The notes beneath the pieces are model-generated. The model was not told the DNA's origin and searched no databases. It saw nothing but the letters and a program-made list of their open reading frames with translations. 64,000 nt of DNA, from positions 202,934 through 266,933 of the forward strand of contig JBBHKE010000440.1 in NCBI GenBank assembly GCA_037447655.1. Direction: 5' to 3'. Below, in pieces: positions 11,317-22,269 of this stretch. The translations under genes were made by a program, and so were the position numbers. How positions within the stretch are numbered: the stretch's first letter is position 1; the number at the start of each line of letters is the position of its first letter. Source of the stretch: Zygnema cylindricum (lineage: Eukaryota > Streptophyta > Zygnematophyceae > Zygnematales > Zygnemataceae).

Positions 11317-11469
11317 CTACGCAACGAGCGCAACCTTGTACTCTCTTCCAAGTAATAAAGCGCAACCTTGTCTGCAAGTGCTGTGTGCTCCTACTGTTGC
11401 TACGGGAAGATCTTTGGTGATTTCGGCTGTGCATTGTGGCGTGCTGTGTGCTATATTGTTTCTATTACA
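11317..11469 (+). repeat. Gypsy E 5' LTR, 3' end only
   Basis: Matches the last ~150 bp of the 3' LTR (GCAACGAGCGCAACCTTGTA and onwards), ending TATTACA just before the primer site. The upstream ~320 bp was displaced by the copia LTR at 10493-11316. Confidence 0.85.
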
Positions 11470-11470
11470 C

Positions 11471-11482
11471 TGGTATCGGAGC
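11471..11482 (+). promoter_or_regulatory. Primer-binding site of gypsy E
   Basis: TGGTATCGGAGC sits one base after the LTR end and differs by one base from TGGTATCAGAGC, the usual plant site for the 3' end of initiator tRNA-Met. This contrasts with the internal half-tRNA site of the copia elements here. Confidence 0.85.
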
Positions 11483-11503
11483 TATTTCCCGTGACTCGAC
11501 AGC

Positions 11504-12450
11504 ATGGATGAACACGGCGTATCCACTACAGAAATGTTGGCGCAAGTTCTCAAGGAGTTAGAAAGTGTGAGATTACAGAACGCGCAGCTGAGCAACACCG
11601 TCGCAGCCTTGGAGTCTCGTCTTGGGGAGCGTCCTCATGGAGGAATAGAGAGAGACTTCAGGAGACCGAAATTAAGACTTCCCGACGAGTTTGACCCTGC
11701 AAGACACAAGAACCTTGACACATGGCTATTCTCCGTTGCGAACTATCTCGAGAATTTTCCTAGCCTATCGGATCGTGAGAAGATTCACTACGTGGGTGGT
11801 CTTCTTAAAGGGGCAGCGGGGGCATGGTGGAGGACATTGGTGGAGGATGATGGGATACCGACCGTCTGGGCGCTCTTTGTCCAAATTCTCCGCGACGCTT
11901 GGTTGCCCGTCAACACAGTGAAGTCGGCAAGAGATAATATCGCAGTATTGAAGTAACGAACATCAGTGATGGAGTTTACGCAGCGGTTTTTGGAGTGCAA
12001 AGTTCAAATACCTACGATGACGGAGGATGAAGCTGTGGATTGCTACGTGAAGGGGCTTAAATCGTCTATTCGTAGGGATGTGGAACAATGGCTTGTTCGG
12101 GAAAGCACGACTCTTACTCTCTCGGCAATCATCCAGTTTGTGGAGCGGACCAATTCGGTCAACTTTAACCTCCGGAGACCTTATCACTACGGGTCGAGCA
12201 GTAGCGGAGGAAACCGACGAGACGAAGGTCCAACCCCCATGGAGCTGACGGAATTAATGAGGATAAGGAAGTGGTCAACGTCCTGTGGAGAAAGAAGAAA
12301 CCTACCAAGACCAAGACTAATGACTCATCCCCCGAGGAAATCCAACGGAGGAGGCAAAATGGCCTATGCTTGGAGTGCGGTTCCTCATATCATATGGCTC
12401 GAGAATGTTCAAAACGAAAAGGTCCCAAAAAGGGAAAACTTACCGTTATG
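11504..12450 (+). pseudogene. Gypsy E gag (broken)
   Basis: ATG at 11504, 35 nt after the LTR, so unlike the copia elements the start is outside the LTR. Residues 1-150 contain a coiled-coil-like N-terminus and the retrotransposon gag domain (LDTWLFSVANYLENF, GAAGAWWRTL). A stop and frameshift at 11954-11966 separate the second part (FTQRFLECKVQIPTM, 11966-12280). A further shift leads to a CCHC knuckle (CLECGSSYHMAREC, near 12364-12405) in the frame of the following protease. Confidence 0.88.
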
Positions 12451-13978
12451 AGGTTAGCCGATGAAGGAGGAGACCCTTTGATATTTCGAGGTCAAATTGG
12501 AATGAGCGCGGCTAACTTCATGGTGGACTCCGGAGCATCGGGGAACTTCATTAACGAGGCGACGGTGAAAAGGTTGAAACTTCCTCTTGTGGTACTAAAG
12601 GACCATCAGTCGCTACAATTGGTCGACGCAAGTTCCTTATCGATTACCCATCGTACCCCGATGTTACGCGTCGGCATTGAGAAATTCGGATGGTACGACA
12701 CGCTTCATGTATTACCTCTTCGGGACCATGAGGTAATCTTGGGGAAACCGTGGCTACAAAAATGGAATCCGACGATCGATTTGATAAGTGGCGCCATGAG
12801 AGTGAAGAAAGGTGAAGAAGAGTTTGAGGTAAAAGCGGGAGCGGCTGGTAAAGAAGCGGAAGAGGGACGCCTGCTTTTGGCCTTACAGCTGAAGAGGGTA
12901 CTCAATAGAGGGGAAACGATTAGTATGGCGATCGTCCAGCTAATGGAGGAGGCGAAGGAGGAGATTCCGGAAATATGGAAGAAGAAGGACCCCGACTTCG
13001 ACTCAAAAGAGACGGACGACGTAGGAAAGACTTCTGAAGAGGCCCCGGAAGTCGTGACAAAACTTCTCGAGGAGTACATAGACGTATTTCCCCCTAAGCT
13101 CCCCAAAGGATTACCTCCAAAGCGCGAGGTAGACCATAAGATAGAGCTTGTTCCCGGAGCGGTACCCCCGGCTAGTCGGATGTACAAGATGAGTTACACC
13201 GAGTTAGACAAGCTCAAAAAGCAACTCGCGCAGTTGGTCGAAGCCGGAGCAATCGAACCGAGCAAGTCACCGTGTGGAGCCCGCGTTTTTTTCGTAAACA
13301 AGAAAGATGGAGGTTTCCGTATGTGTATAGACTACTGAGCGCTAAACAAATTAACGGTGAAGAATGCGTACCCTTTACGGAGGATTGACGAGTTATTCGA
13401 TCGACTGCGCGGAGCTAAATATTTTCCAAGATAGACTTACGGAGCGGCTACTGTTGTTCTTTGGTCTAAAATAGACCGCAGAAGCGACCCAAACTATCAT
13501 GCAAAAAGCTAAGCAAAAATAGGTCGACGAACAATCATTTGAAATGCATCCTCCATTTAACATACAACAACATTTAGTGAATTCCATCTATCGGCAATAT
13601 CTGGACGCATTTGTAATCGTCTTCCTAGACGACATCCTGGTATAAAACTGAACGCAGAAGGAACATATAAAGCATCTGCGGACCGTCATACAAGTCCTTC
13701 GAGAAAATTTGTTGTACGCAAAGAGAAGCAAATGTGATTTCTTCAAGGAGAAAATTGATTTTCTGGGCCATGTGGTGAGCCAAGACGGAATCGCAGTGGA
13801 TCCGAACAAAACGAGGGTAGTGAAGGAGTGGCCGCAGTCGACGAATGTTACGGAATTACGGAGCTTTCTAGGATTATGCTCCTACTATCGCCGTTTTGTC
13901 GAAGGTTTCGCAAAAATCGCTGCACCCCTCACCGAGTTACACAAGAATGACGTGCCCTATGAGTGGAAATCGGCTTAA
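12451..13978 (+). pseudogene. Gypsy E protease and reverse transcriptase (broken)
   Basis: Protease FMVDSGASGNFIN lies near 12517-12555 and the flap-end ILGKPWL near 12735-12760. RT begins VDHKIELVPGA (13131) and is open to MCIDY at 13335, where a TGA stops it. From 13340 to 13700 the sequence is badly eroded and the catalytic DD block is only faintly visible (FLDDIL near 13622). The C-terminal RT/connection region returns in frame 13709-13978 (KCDFFKEKIDFLGHVVS, LRSFLGLCSYYRRFV). Non-functional. Confidence 0.85.
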
Positions 13979-15586
13979 GGGGAAGCCTTTAACACGCTAA
14001 AGGAGCGGTTGGTCACCGCCTCTGTGCTAGCTGTTCCAGACCCAGACTTACCTTGGACGATAATCACCGACACCAGCGATACAGCTATTGGAGCAATCCT
14101 TATGCATGATCAAGGAAAAGGCCTTCAACCCATTGCATACGATAATCGAAAACTAAAGGCAGCAGAGCTTAACTAGGCCACCCATGAAAAAGAGACAATT
14201 GCGATCATCAATGCGCTGGAGGTTTGGAAATGTTACGTCCAGGGAAAACGAATCACAATTATCACGGATCACCACGCCCTACAATATCTGCAAACCCAGC
14301 CGAAGTTGTCCAAGAAACAAGTGCGATGGATGACGTTTCTTCAGACCATCGAACCGGAACTTGTCATCGAGTATAAGCCGAGCAAGACGAACCCGGCGGA
14401 TGCGCTGCCAAGAAGACCAGGAGTCGCTCCGCCAGTAGCAGAGCAACGACCGCAAGCATCACAGCATGTAAACGTGAACTCTGTGAAAGAGAACACCGCA
14501 GCGTTGACCGCAGCGCAAGATCCGAAACTCAGCGCAGTCACCAGTACTGTGCAAGTGGACGAACAGTGGTTAAGCAGACTAAAGGCCGCCTACGGCGACA
14601 ATGACACACCGAATGAACTCATTAAACGTAAGGTACTACTTCGAATCGCCAACAGTATGTGGCGGTACAGACCGCGTAAAACAATAAGACTGTATGTTGC
14701 GACAAATATGGAGTTACGTCATACGATTCTTAAAATGAGTCACGATGAGCCGCTCAGTGGACATTTTGGGCGGGATAAAACAATCGCGCGTGTCGCTGAG
14801 GCGTATTACTGGCCGAGCATGACTCGCGACATTGCGGAATATGTCCAAACGTGCGACTCTTGTAACAGGAACAAATCGGAACCAGGGCAACAAGGTCTGT
14901 TACAACCCTTTCCCATACCATCTGTTCCTTGGGAAGCAATTTCGATGGACTTCATGGTAGCTCTTTTGCCGACGAAGGAGGGCTACGACTCAATCTTCGT
15001 CGTCGTGGATTACTTAACGAAAATGGCCCATTTCTTACCCACGTCCACCACAGCCACTGCAAGAGATATTGCGGACTTATTCTTTCGGGAGATATTCCGC
15101 CATCACAGACTTCCGAAGAGGATCGTCAGCGACTGTGATCGCAAATTCGTGAGCCACTTTTGGGGAAATCTATTTGCGCTGTATGGCACGCAGTTGGCCA
15201 TGTCCATAGCTTACCACCTTCAAACGGATGGTCAAACTGAAAGGGTGAATCGAACTCTGTTGGAGGCGTTGCGGGCTTATGTCTCGGTGCACCAAACAGA
15301 TTGGGTGGACCATTTAACGGCGATCGAGGTGGCGTACAACAGTGCGGTGCACTCGACTACAAATGCTACGCCATCCCCACTAAATGGACGACATCCCACT
15401 CTTCCCCAAAACTTATTGGTAGCGGATAGCCATACGCCGGCAGCTCTGGATTTTGCCAAAACGCTGCAAGGAAACTTAGAAAAGGCGACCAAGGCACTCC
15501 AGTTAGCAAAAGATCGCCAAAAGTCCCAAGCCGACGCTCACCGCAAGGACGCCGTCTTTGGCGTGGGGGAAAAAAGTTTGCCTTAA
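13979..15586 (+). pseudogene. Gypsy E RNase H and integrase
   Basis: RNase H from 13979 with two stops (ITDTSDTAIGAIL, then a stop after KLKAAELN, then ITDHHALQYL). The open frame 14306-15586 (426 codons) has the RNase H end, the integrase HHCC zinc finger (H..HFGRDKT...CDSCNRNK), and a complete DDE core: SMDFMV, IVSDCDRKF, QTERVNRTL. The frame ends because one extra A in a poly-A run near 15570 shifts it; copy F lacks this base. Confidence 0.88.
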
Positions 15587-15990
15587 TATGGCAAACCTCT
15601 CCTTGCTGGGTGCCCTCTGTAAGAAGTTGGCACCGAAATTCACGCGCCCATTCACATTTCTTTCCCGTGTGGGCAAAGTGGCTTTCTAAGTTGGATATTG
15701 CGAAGGACTGGCATAACCATAATGTCTTCCATGTTTCACTCTTTAAACCATTCCGCGACCCTGATTCGTTGTTTCCTCATCGACGACGAAATACTCCTTT
15801 ACCACGAGTTCAGGGTACCTCGGACGAGTATGAGGTGGAAGAGATCCTACAGTCTCGCCGCTCTTGGAATTCAAACTCCAGCCAATATTTGGTGCGTTGG
15901 AAGGGCTACTGTGCTGAGGATGACTCTTGGGTGGACGAGGAGGATCTGCATTCCCCTGAGTTGTTGCGTCAGTTTCAGCAGAGTGCGGAC
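15587..15990 (+). pseudogene. Gypsy E integrase C-terminus with chromodomain
   Basis: After the frameshift the C-terminus continues with a degenerate GPY/F-type segment and VFHVSLFKPF. A chromodomain follows at about 15810-15985 (EYEVEEILQSRR, QYLVRWKGY, DDSWVDEEDL, LLRQFQQ) with the conserved aromatic and WKGY residues. Chromodomains of this class of integrase are known to direct insertion to modified histones, typically heterochromatin, which fits the setting. In the 15610-16941 frame it is fused without a stop to the extra ORF downstream. Confidence 0.85.
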
Positions 15991-16464
15991 ACTCGGCTAC
16001 ACCGGAGGGGCAATCGCAGCGGCCACAATATAGGAGCGAAGCGGGGTGTCGCAACCATTGCAATTATATTGGGGACACGGCAAAGGAATGCAGCGGCAAT
16101 GTTACTGCGCCGCAGCGCTATAGCAGCGCAGCCACCGCAGCGCAACATGGTTAAGATGCCGTCAGAGGATCGCAGCGCCACCGCTGCGCTGACAGGGAAG
16201 CGCAACGGCGCAATTGTGTTTCACCACGTTGGTAACAACGAACCCTCGGTTTCGCCGCAGCGGCGCAGCTTTATAAATGTTGGACGCTGCAATACCCTCG
16301 CACGCTGCGACGCTTCAGAAGTGAAACCCTCAACACTCGTTGATAAAGCCGCCATCCACCCTCGCGATCAACGTAGTCTTGGAAGCTTAGAAATTACTTC
16401 CCTCAGCACAGTCGGTTTGCCTTCACTTCTGGAATTACCTGAATTGTCCTGTACGACGGTGTCT

Positions 16465-17752
16465 ATGGCGTCGTCGTCCTCTCCACCACCAAAAAGGAGG
16501 AGACTTGTACGAGTTGGGCAAGAGGATGTGACCCGTCCCCAGAGATTATTAATGGCGGCGGAGGCCATTGTAGAGGCAGACCGGAGAAGAGAGGTAGAAG
16601 CGCAGCCGGAACTAGAAGAAACCGCCAGTAGCGAGGCAAGGCCGGCAGGGACCAGTGGAGGGGAGGGGTCAGAAAGTTCACAAGACCCCCAATACACTCC
16701 AACCCGAGAAGGGGATCAGGAATATAAAGAAGATCATGAACTCTCGGAGGCGGAGGAACCAGAACGAGAACCAACGCCTCCGCCAATTGAGGAACGCGCC
16801 TCGGATCTGGAGGTGATGAGGGACCCCAGAAGGAGAGTACCGCTGACGAGCAGTCCTCTGAAAGCACGGAAAAGAAAGCGGAAGCACAATACCCTAGTGG
16901 AGACAAGGTGTATCTCCTTCGGTGAAATCAAAGGGAGATGACCGAGGAGAGTGAACAAGGAGAGGAATTTCCTGATTACCTCTTTCCACTTCCTGCCGAC
17001 ACACAGCATCCGGATCTTACCTTCAGCTTCGCGAAACGCTTGTATTGGGATCCCAAGGAGTGGCCCGTGGAGTGGCGTACGGGAAAACCTATGGATCCTA
17101 TCTATATTCCCGCCAGCATACCATCAGACCCGGCCTGGAATTTTATGAGAATAAAAGACCTCCGGAACAATCACAAGGGTTATGTGCAGTTAAACCCACA
17201 TACTCTTCCGTTTAAGGAAGTAGTGGAGGACAACTACCGGTACAGGATAGATGTTCCTGGGTTGCTCTGTCAGTATCACCCGTGGGATGTTCGCCTCCAT
17301 GACATCATCTCTAGGGCAGAGGTCACCCCTGAGGTACGGGCACTCAAGTTGGCCCGAAAGAATGCTCTGCAGCGGGCCCGAGCTGCAAGGAAGCACGTGT
17401 CCTTCAAGTTACGCAAAATACCTTGGTGGGAACCAGCGGACGAAGAGGCTGAGGAAGTTCCCCTAGTAATCGAACCCGAAGAACCCCAAGGTTCGGCACC
17501 TGAGGAGCGTCCACAGGCATCCATTCCGCCGCAACCCGAAACACCAGACTCTGCACCCGAGGAGGGGGAAGACTAGGTTCGGGAGCGAATCACTCGGAGG
17601 CCGTTGGCGGCGACAAATCATCACATTGCATTGCTGCAGAACTGGTGTGAGCAGCTTCAAAATCAACTCGACGCCCTTCGCCATGAGTTCGAGGAGTATC
17701 GCGAGGAAACATACGATATACTCCGACAGTTGCAATTTCCGTGAGTCAGTCA
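16465..17752 (+). pseudogene. Extra 3' ORF of gypsy E, unknown function
   Basis: Lies between the chromodomain and the 3' LTR. Starting from the Met in SMASSSSPPPKRRR, it has a basic KRRR/KARKRKRKH pair of NLS-like clusters, a long acidic Glu/Ser/Pro region, then a Trp/Pro-rich conserved block (FSFAKRLYWDPKEWP, WRTGKP, YHPWDVRLHDIISRAEV) and a C-terminal coiled coil rich in Gln/Glu/Leu. No signal peptide or membrane segment is visible, so it is not an obvious envelope. A one-base loss near 16972 shifts it out of frame relative to copy F, and a stop at 17575 precedes the coiled coil. I do not recognise the family. Copy F preserves the same frame. Confidence 0.7.
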
Positions 17753-17789
17753 AGGTTCAGCGGGACGCTGAATCCTTTGTGGGAGGCAC

Positions 17790-18264
17790 TGTAACAGGAT
17801 TCGGGTACTTAGTGGCTAGGGCTAGGCTGCTATAGTTGCGGTTCCAGAGCAGCACAGCTGCGATTCCAGACCAACGTAGCGTAGCAACATAGCAACTAAG
17901 CGACATAGCAACTTAGTAGCGCCGCAACATAGCAGCGCAGCATAGCAACGCCGCAGAATGTAGAATGAGCGGTATAGTTTTGGAAGAATGTTTGGATAGA
18001 TCTAGGTTGACCAGGAAGGTCCACGTGTACAGTTGTATCGTACTAGGTTGACTAGCAGCTAGCTTGTTTAAATAGTCAGGTAGGCTTGTCAATAGAGGAC
18101 TGGAAGTAGACCTACGCAGCGAGCGCAACCTTGTAATCTCTTCCAAGTAATAAAGCGCAACCTTGTCTGCCAGTGCTGTGTGCTCCTAGTGTTGCTACGG
18201 GAAGATCCTTGGTGATTTCCGCTGTGCATTGTGGCGTTCTGTGTGCTATATTGTCCCTACTACA
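17790..18264 (+). repeat. 3' LTR of gypsy E (475 bp)
   Basis: Starts TGTAACAGGATTCGGG after a purine-rich stretch (GTGGGAGGCAC) and ends CCTACTACA. The first third is packed with degenerate GCAGC/TAGCAAC units (17835-17955). It is very similar to LTR F. Confidence 0.88.
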
Positions 18265-18736
18265 GGGGGTTTCACAAAGAGAGGGGGATTGTTAGGTTCT
18301 TTGTGAAGCGACGTCTCAGTTTTGTTGAGCGTCGTATTATATTTTATATAGTTTACGTGAGGCTTTGTTTGGCGTGGCCTGATTAGTTTATTTTTATATG
18401 TTTGATTTGGTGTTGCGTGCATAGCACGTTGGTACCTTAGTATTGTACGGTGGTACGTTTGTTTCGTACTGTACCGCGTACTTTATGTAGTTTCAGTATT
18501 TGTTTGTTTTGATTGGTTCGCGCGTGTACTTTTGTACGACGTGCTATTGTCCTGTACTTCTTAGTTTTGTGAGAAGGTATTTAGGACTTAGTCGTTTGGG
18601 GAAAAGATAATCTTTTGTAAGGGGAAAACTTCCGGTGAAATAAATTTGTCTTTTGCTGGAGCGTCTTCTTGTTGCTGTCTTTTGCTTCCGCACCATCTTC
18701 CATCTTTCTTGTATTCCTGTGTGTATCAATCATTAC
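18265..18736 (+). repeat. Copia LTR U (447 bp) with PPT remnant
   Basis: After 25 bases of internal sequence with a PPT (AAAGAGAGGGGGAT), an LTR starts TGTTAGGTTC at 18290 and ends ATCATTACA at 18736. It is unrelated by eye to the other copia LTRs but is rich in GTAC (about nine copies at 18427-18565). Gypsy E therefore probably inserted near the 3' end of this copia element. Confidence 0.7.
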
Positions 18737-18741
18737 ACATT

Positions 18742-19066
18742 TCAAGTATGTATATAGCATATTGGCCGGATTATCTGTTTCTTCTTGTCTCTTTCTACCT
18801 GGGTGCCAAAGATATATTGGGCCTCTCCTACATCTCTCTGTTTGAACCGTGAAGTGAGAGCTTCTTTAATCTTAGTTATACATTTGATAGATTTACTAAA
18901 AATAAGCAGATCATGTACATATACAACAATATAGATTGTGTCATCTTTCGTTTTTACGGCATATACTGCATGACTAAAAATAATCCCGATAAATTGTAAA
19001 ATACTGAGAATTTCCTCGAGTTTCAGATTCCATTGCCCATGTGTTCCTTTTAGCCCATATAAATAT
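18742..19066 (-). pseudogene. Copia RT fragment, minus strand
   Basis: Minus frame with YLYGLKGTHGQWNLKLEE, then a catalytic block read as VYVHDLLIFSKS: the first Asp of the YVDD motif is His. LTSRF and YIFGTQVERDK follow. Both ends are cut, by LTR U on the left and an inverted RT fragment on the right. Confidence 0.8.
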
Positions 19067-19690
19067 TTGAGTAGTTTATCGGACGGGAAGAAGGCCATAG
19101 ACGCGAAATGGGTGTTCAAGACCAAGATTGGTATATTGGGTGAAGTGATGAAGGATAAGGCGCGGTTGGAAATTTGTAAAGGTTTACATTATTACACGGA
19201 GACATACACCCCCCTGGTGATTTTTTTCTCGTTACTCATGGTAGTTGCTCTCGTGGTACTTGAGAAGAAGCACGTCCACCAGATGGACATTCAGACAACG
19301 TTTGTCAATCGCGATAAGGAAGAGAAATTTTACGTGAAAGTGTCGGAAGTCGTGGCGTCTCCACCAAACATGGTATGGAGACTTTGCAAGCCACTCCATG
19401 GATTGAAGCACGGAACACGTATCGGGTATCTTTGTGTGGACAAGAATCTACTTAATTTTCCGCTTTGTGTAGTATTGCATTTAGGTGTTTATGTTTAAGG
19501 GATAACTCGAGGAGTAAGTGATCTATTTGGTTTACGTGGACGACATCATAATGTCGTTCGACAACTTAGAGCGCATTTGTCAATTGAAAAGGTATTTGGG
19601 ATTTCACTTTAAAGTTACTGACTTCGGAGAGGTATGATAAATCTTGGAAATAGAAATCATCTGCGATAAGGAAGGGAAGTTAAGCTTAGT
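19067..19690 (+). pseudogene. Copia RT fragment, plus strand
   Basis: SDGKKAIDAKWVFKTKIG starts the fragment, like RT of element A. HQMDIQTTFVN, LCKPLHGLKHG and, after a stop, VYVDDIIMS follow. It is a different copia group from the inverted fragment next to it. Frames are broken and the end runs into a pyrimidine-rich tract. Confidence 0.75.
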
Positions 19691-20049
19691 CGAAAGCATG
19701 GCCCCGCTTCTCCTCCCCCATGCCGCTGCCACTTCTCCTCCCAACCCCCTCCACTCCCCGGTCCCCACCCCCCGCCCTCCTTTTCCCTCTCCTTCACTCC
19801 TCCCCCAGCCTCGTCTCCTCCATTGCCCCCTCCCACGCCCCCCTCATCGCCCTCGCCCCTCCCCTTCCTCTTCTTCTGTCGCTCTCTCCCATTCTTATCC
19901 CACTCCCTCTCCCTTCTCCTCCCCCTCCCGCAAAACCTTTTTTCGCATAGAGCTCCTATCATCATACTTTCCCAGTATATGAAGCCAGTTCCATTAAAGA
20001 TTGGTACCCTAGAGGGTGGGCCCATAACCTGTAACTCTGAGACCTCCAT
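19691..20049 (-). pseudogene. Copia V gag start running into purine-rich tract
   Basis: ATG at 20049 (inside the LTR), with LQVMGPPSRVPIFNG across the junction and primer site and FIYWESMMIGALCEKRF following. Homology ends near 19925. The rest of the open frame (19925-19698) is translation of a C/T-rich (G/A-rich on the minus strand) low-complexity tract and is not gag. Confidence 0.75.
20015..20029 (-). promoter_or_regulatory. Half-tRNA primer-binding site of V
   Basis: GGTTATGGGCCCACC on the minus strand, immediately after the LTR end; identical to the site in element G. Confidence 0.8.
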
Positions 20050-21070
20050 AAGTCCTCAGAGTGGACAGCTTCCAAGAAGCCTCTAGGATAATCCTGACCC
20101 CTTTGTGTTTAAGCAAAAATAACTGCCACCCTGGCAAACAAAAACGCTTACCAACTTCACCCCTGTGAAGACAAGACTCCCCTGAGTCGATAGCAAAAAG
20201 AATCTCTGAATTTGCTCCCCTGAACAGTGAGTTATGGAGGGTCAAAGTTGACCTTTTGTACAGAAGCTCTCTGGGAGAGAGGGTCCTATCTTCTAATTTT
20301 TCTAAGTCCTATCTCTCTCACAGACTCTATCTTCTGATGTACGGAACCAATCAGAATTGAGTTCCGTACGCAAAAGTACAGCCGCCGGTGTACTTTATGT
20401 ACGGACATCGTACGACATGGCCAAAATGTCGACACATGTCAAATCCGGATTCGGTGCCATAATCTCCGGAGATTCCACAATCCAACGGAATTTCGCCACG
20501 CGTCATCCGATGTGGCAATGGCCACAAACCGCCGAAATCTTCCTCCGCGATCTCGGCGCTAATTCCGGCCGTCCGATTAAATTCAGATTTAATCGTAGCC
20601 GTAATAAATACATGCGCGGTATTTATTTCACTTCCGAAACAAATGCGCGGTATTGATTCGTAATCCGTACCGTCATCCGTACCGGATCTATGTATCCCGT
20701 AATCCGTAACAGTTAAATGAATTTATCGTACGTATACATCTTTAAATCATTATCAAACTCTATAGTACGTAACACTAATCCTAGACTTAACGGCTAAGGC
20801 GTCCGGCTATTTCTTGATTGCCGGCCGGTCGGTACATGGATCAAATCCTGCCGCCGGCACATACTTTTAGATAAATAAATAAAACCTAAAATAAAATTTC
20901 CCGTAAACCTTAGGATAGCCAAGGTAACCATGGCTCTAGCTTCCTCTCCAATGTCTCAGTGACTGCGACAAGTTTGAGAGTTGGAGAGAGAAGTTAGAGG
21001 TAGACTGCCTCGGCTTCTTTCTATTTCTATTTAGACCTAGAAAATACTAATAAATCCATTAGTTTCTACA
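20030..21070 (-). repeat. LTR of copia V (1041 bp)
   Basis: Starts TGTAGAAACTAATGG at 21070 and ends GTCTCAGAGTTACA at 20030 on the minus strand. GTAC cluster at 20338-20415 and T-arm-like hairpin near 20810-20856, with stem GCCGGC/GCCGGC instead of the GACGG/CCGTC seen in other LTRs. On the right it abuts the truncated gypsy F. Confidence 0.88.
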
Positions 21071-21800
21071 GCGGGCTTATGTCTCGGTGCACGAAATGGA
21101 TTAGGTGGACCATTTAACGACGATCGAGGTGGCGTACAACAGTGCGGTACACTCGTCTACGAATGCTACGCCATTCTCACTAAATAGATGACAGCCTACT
21201 CTTCCCCAAAACTTCTTGGCAGCGGATTGCCATATGCCGGCAGCTCTGGATTTTTCCAAAACGCTACAAGGAAACTTGGAAAAGGCGACCAAAGCACTAA
21301 AGTTAGTAAAAGATCGCCAAAATTTGCAGGTCGGCGCTCACTGAAAAGACGCCGTCTTTAGCGTGGGGGAAAAAGTTCGCCTTAATATGGCAAACCTCTC
21401 TTTGTCGGGTGCCCTCTCTAAGAAGTTGGCACCGAAATTCACGCGCCCATTCCCTGTTCTTTCCCGTGTGGGCGGTGGCTTATAAGTTGGATATTCCGAA
21501 TGACTGGCATATCCATAATGTCTTCCTTGTTTCACTACTTAAACCATTCCGCGACCCTGATTTGATGTTTCATAATCGACGACAAAATACTCCGTTACCA
21601 CCCGTTCAGGGTACCTCGGACGAGTATGAGATGGACGAGATTCTTTAATCGCGCCGCTCTCGGAATTCCAACTCCGTCCATTATTTGGTGCGTTGGACGG
21701 GCTACGGTGCTGAGGATGACTCTTGGGTGGCCGAGGAGGATCTGCACTCCCCTGAGTTGCTGCGCTGGTTTCAGCAAAGTGCGGACACTCGGCTACACCG
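21071..21800 (+). pseudogene. Gypsy F integrase C-terminus and chromodomain
   Basis: Integrase C-terminal region with several stops, then a chromodomain at 21620-21790 (EYEMDEIL, a TAG stop, HYLVRWTGYGAEDDSWVAEEDL, LLRWFQQ). Compared with E, the WKGY Lys is Thr and one stop interrupts the domain. It uses the same frame as the extra ORF downstream. Confidence 0.85.
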
Positions 21801-22269
21801 GAGGGGCAATCGCAGCAGCCATAATAAAGGAGAGTAGCGCGTTGTCGCAACCATCGCAATTATATTGGGGACACGGCAAAGGAACGCATCGGCAATGCTA
21901 CCGCACCGCAGCTCTATAGCAGCGCAGTCACCGCAGCGCAACCTGGTTAAGATGACGTTAGAGGATCGCAGTGCCACCGCTGCGTTGACAGGGAAGCGCA
22001 ACGGCGCAATTGTGTTTCACCACGTTGGTAACAACGAACCCTCGGTTTCGCCGCAGCAGCGCAACTTTATAAATGTTGGACGCTGCGATACCCTCGCACG
22101 CTGCGACGCTTCGCAGAGTCCAGAAGTGAAACCCTCAACCCCCGTTGATAAAGCCGCCATCCACCCTCGTGACCAACCTAGTCTCGGCAGCTTAGAAATT
22201 GCTTCCCTACGCATATTCAGTTTGCCATCACTTCTTGAATTACCAGAATTGTCTTGTACAGTGGTGTCT

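Larger units (their letters stand above)
11317..18264 (+). mobile_element. Gypsy chromovirus E with extra 3' ORF
   Basis: Ty3/gypsy element: truncated 5' LTR, tRNA-iMet 3'-end primer site, gag, protease, RT, RNase H, integrase, chromodomain, an additional ORF of about 1.3 kb, then a complete 475-bp 3' LTR. RT precedes integrase, the gypsy order. Several frameshifts and stops, worst in the RT palm region. A second copy (F) at 21071 shares the 3' half including the extra ORF. Confidence 0.93.

Noticed and set aside
12705-13187. 160-codon minus-strand ORF within gypsy E
   Set aside because: Shadow of the protease-RT frame; Ser-rich antisense translation.
16465-17752. Envelope gene of the gypsy element
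   Set aside because: Right position, but no signal peptide, hydrophobic fusion segment or transmembrane span; the protein is charged, with NLS-like clusters and a coiled coil.
19644-20086. Proline/serine-rich plus-strand proteins at 19644-20086
   Set aside because: Translation of a C/T-rich tract lying antisense to the V gag start; composition alone keeps the frames open.
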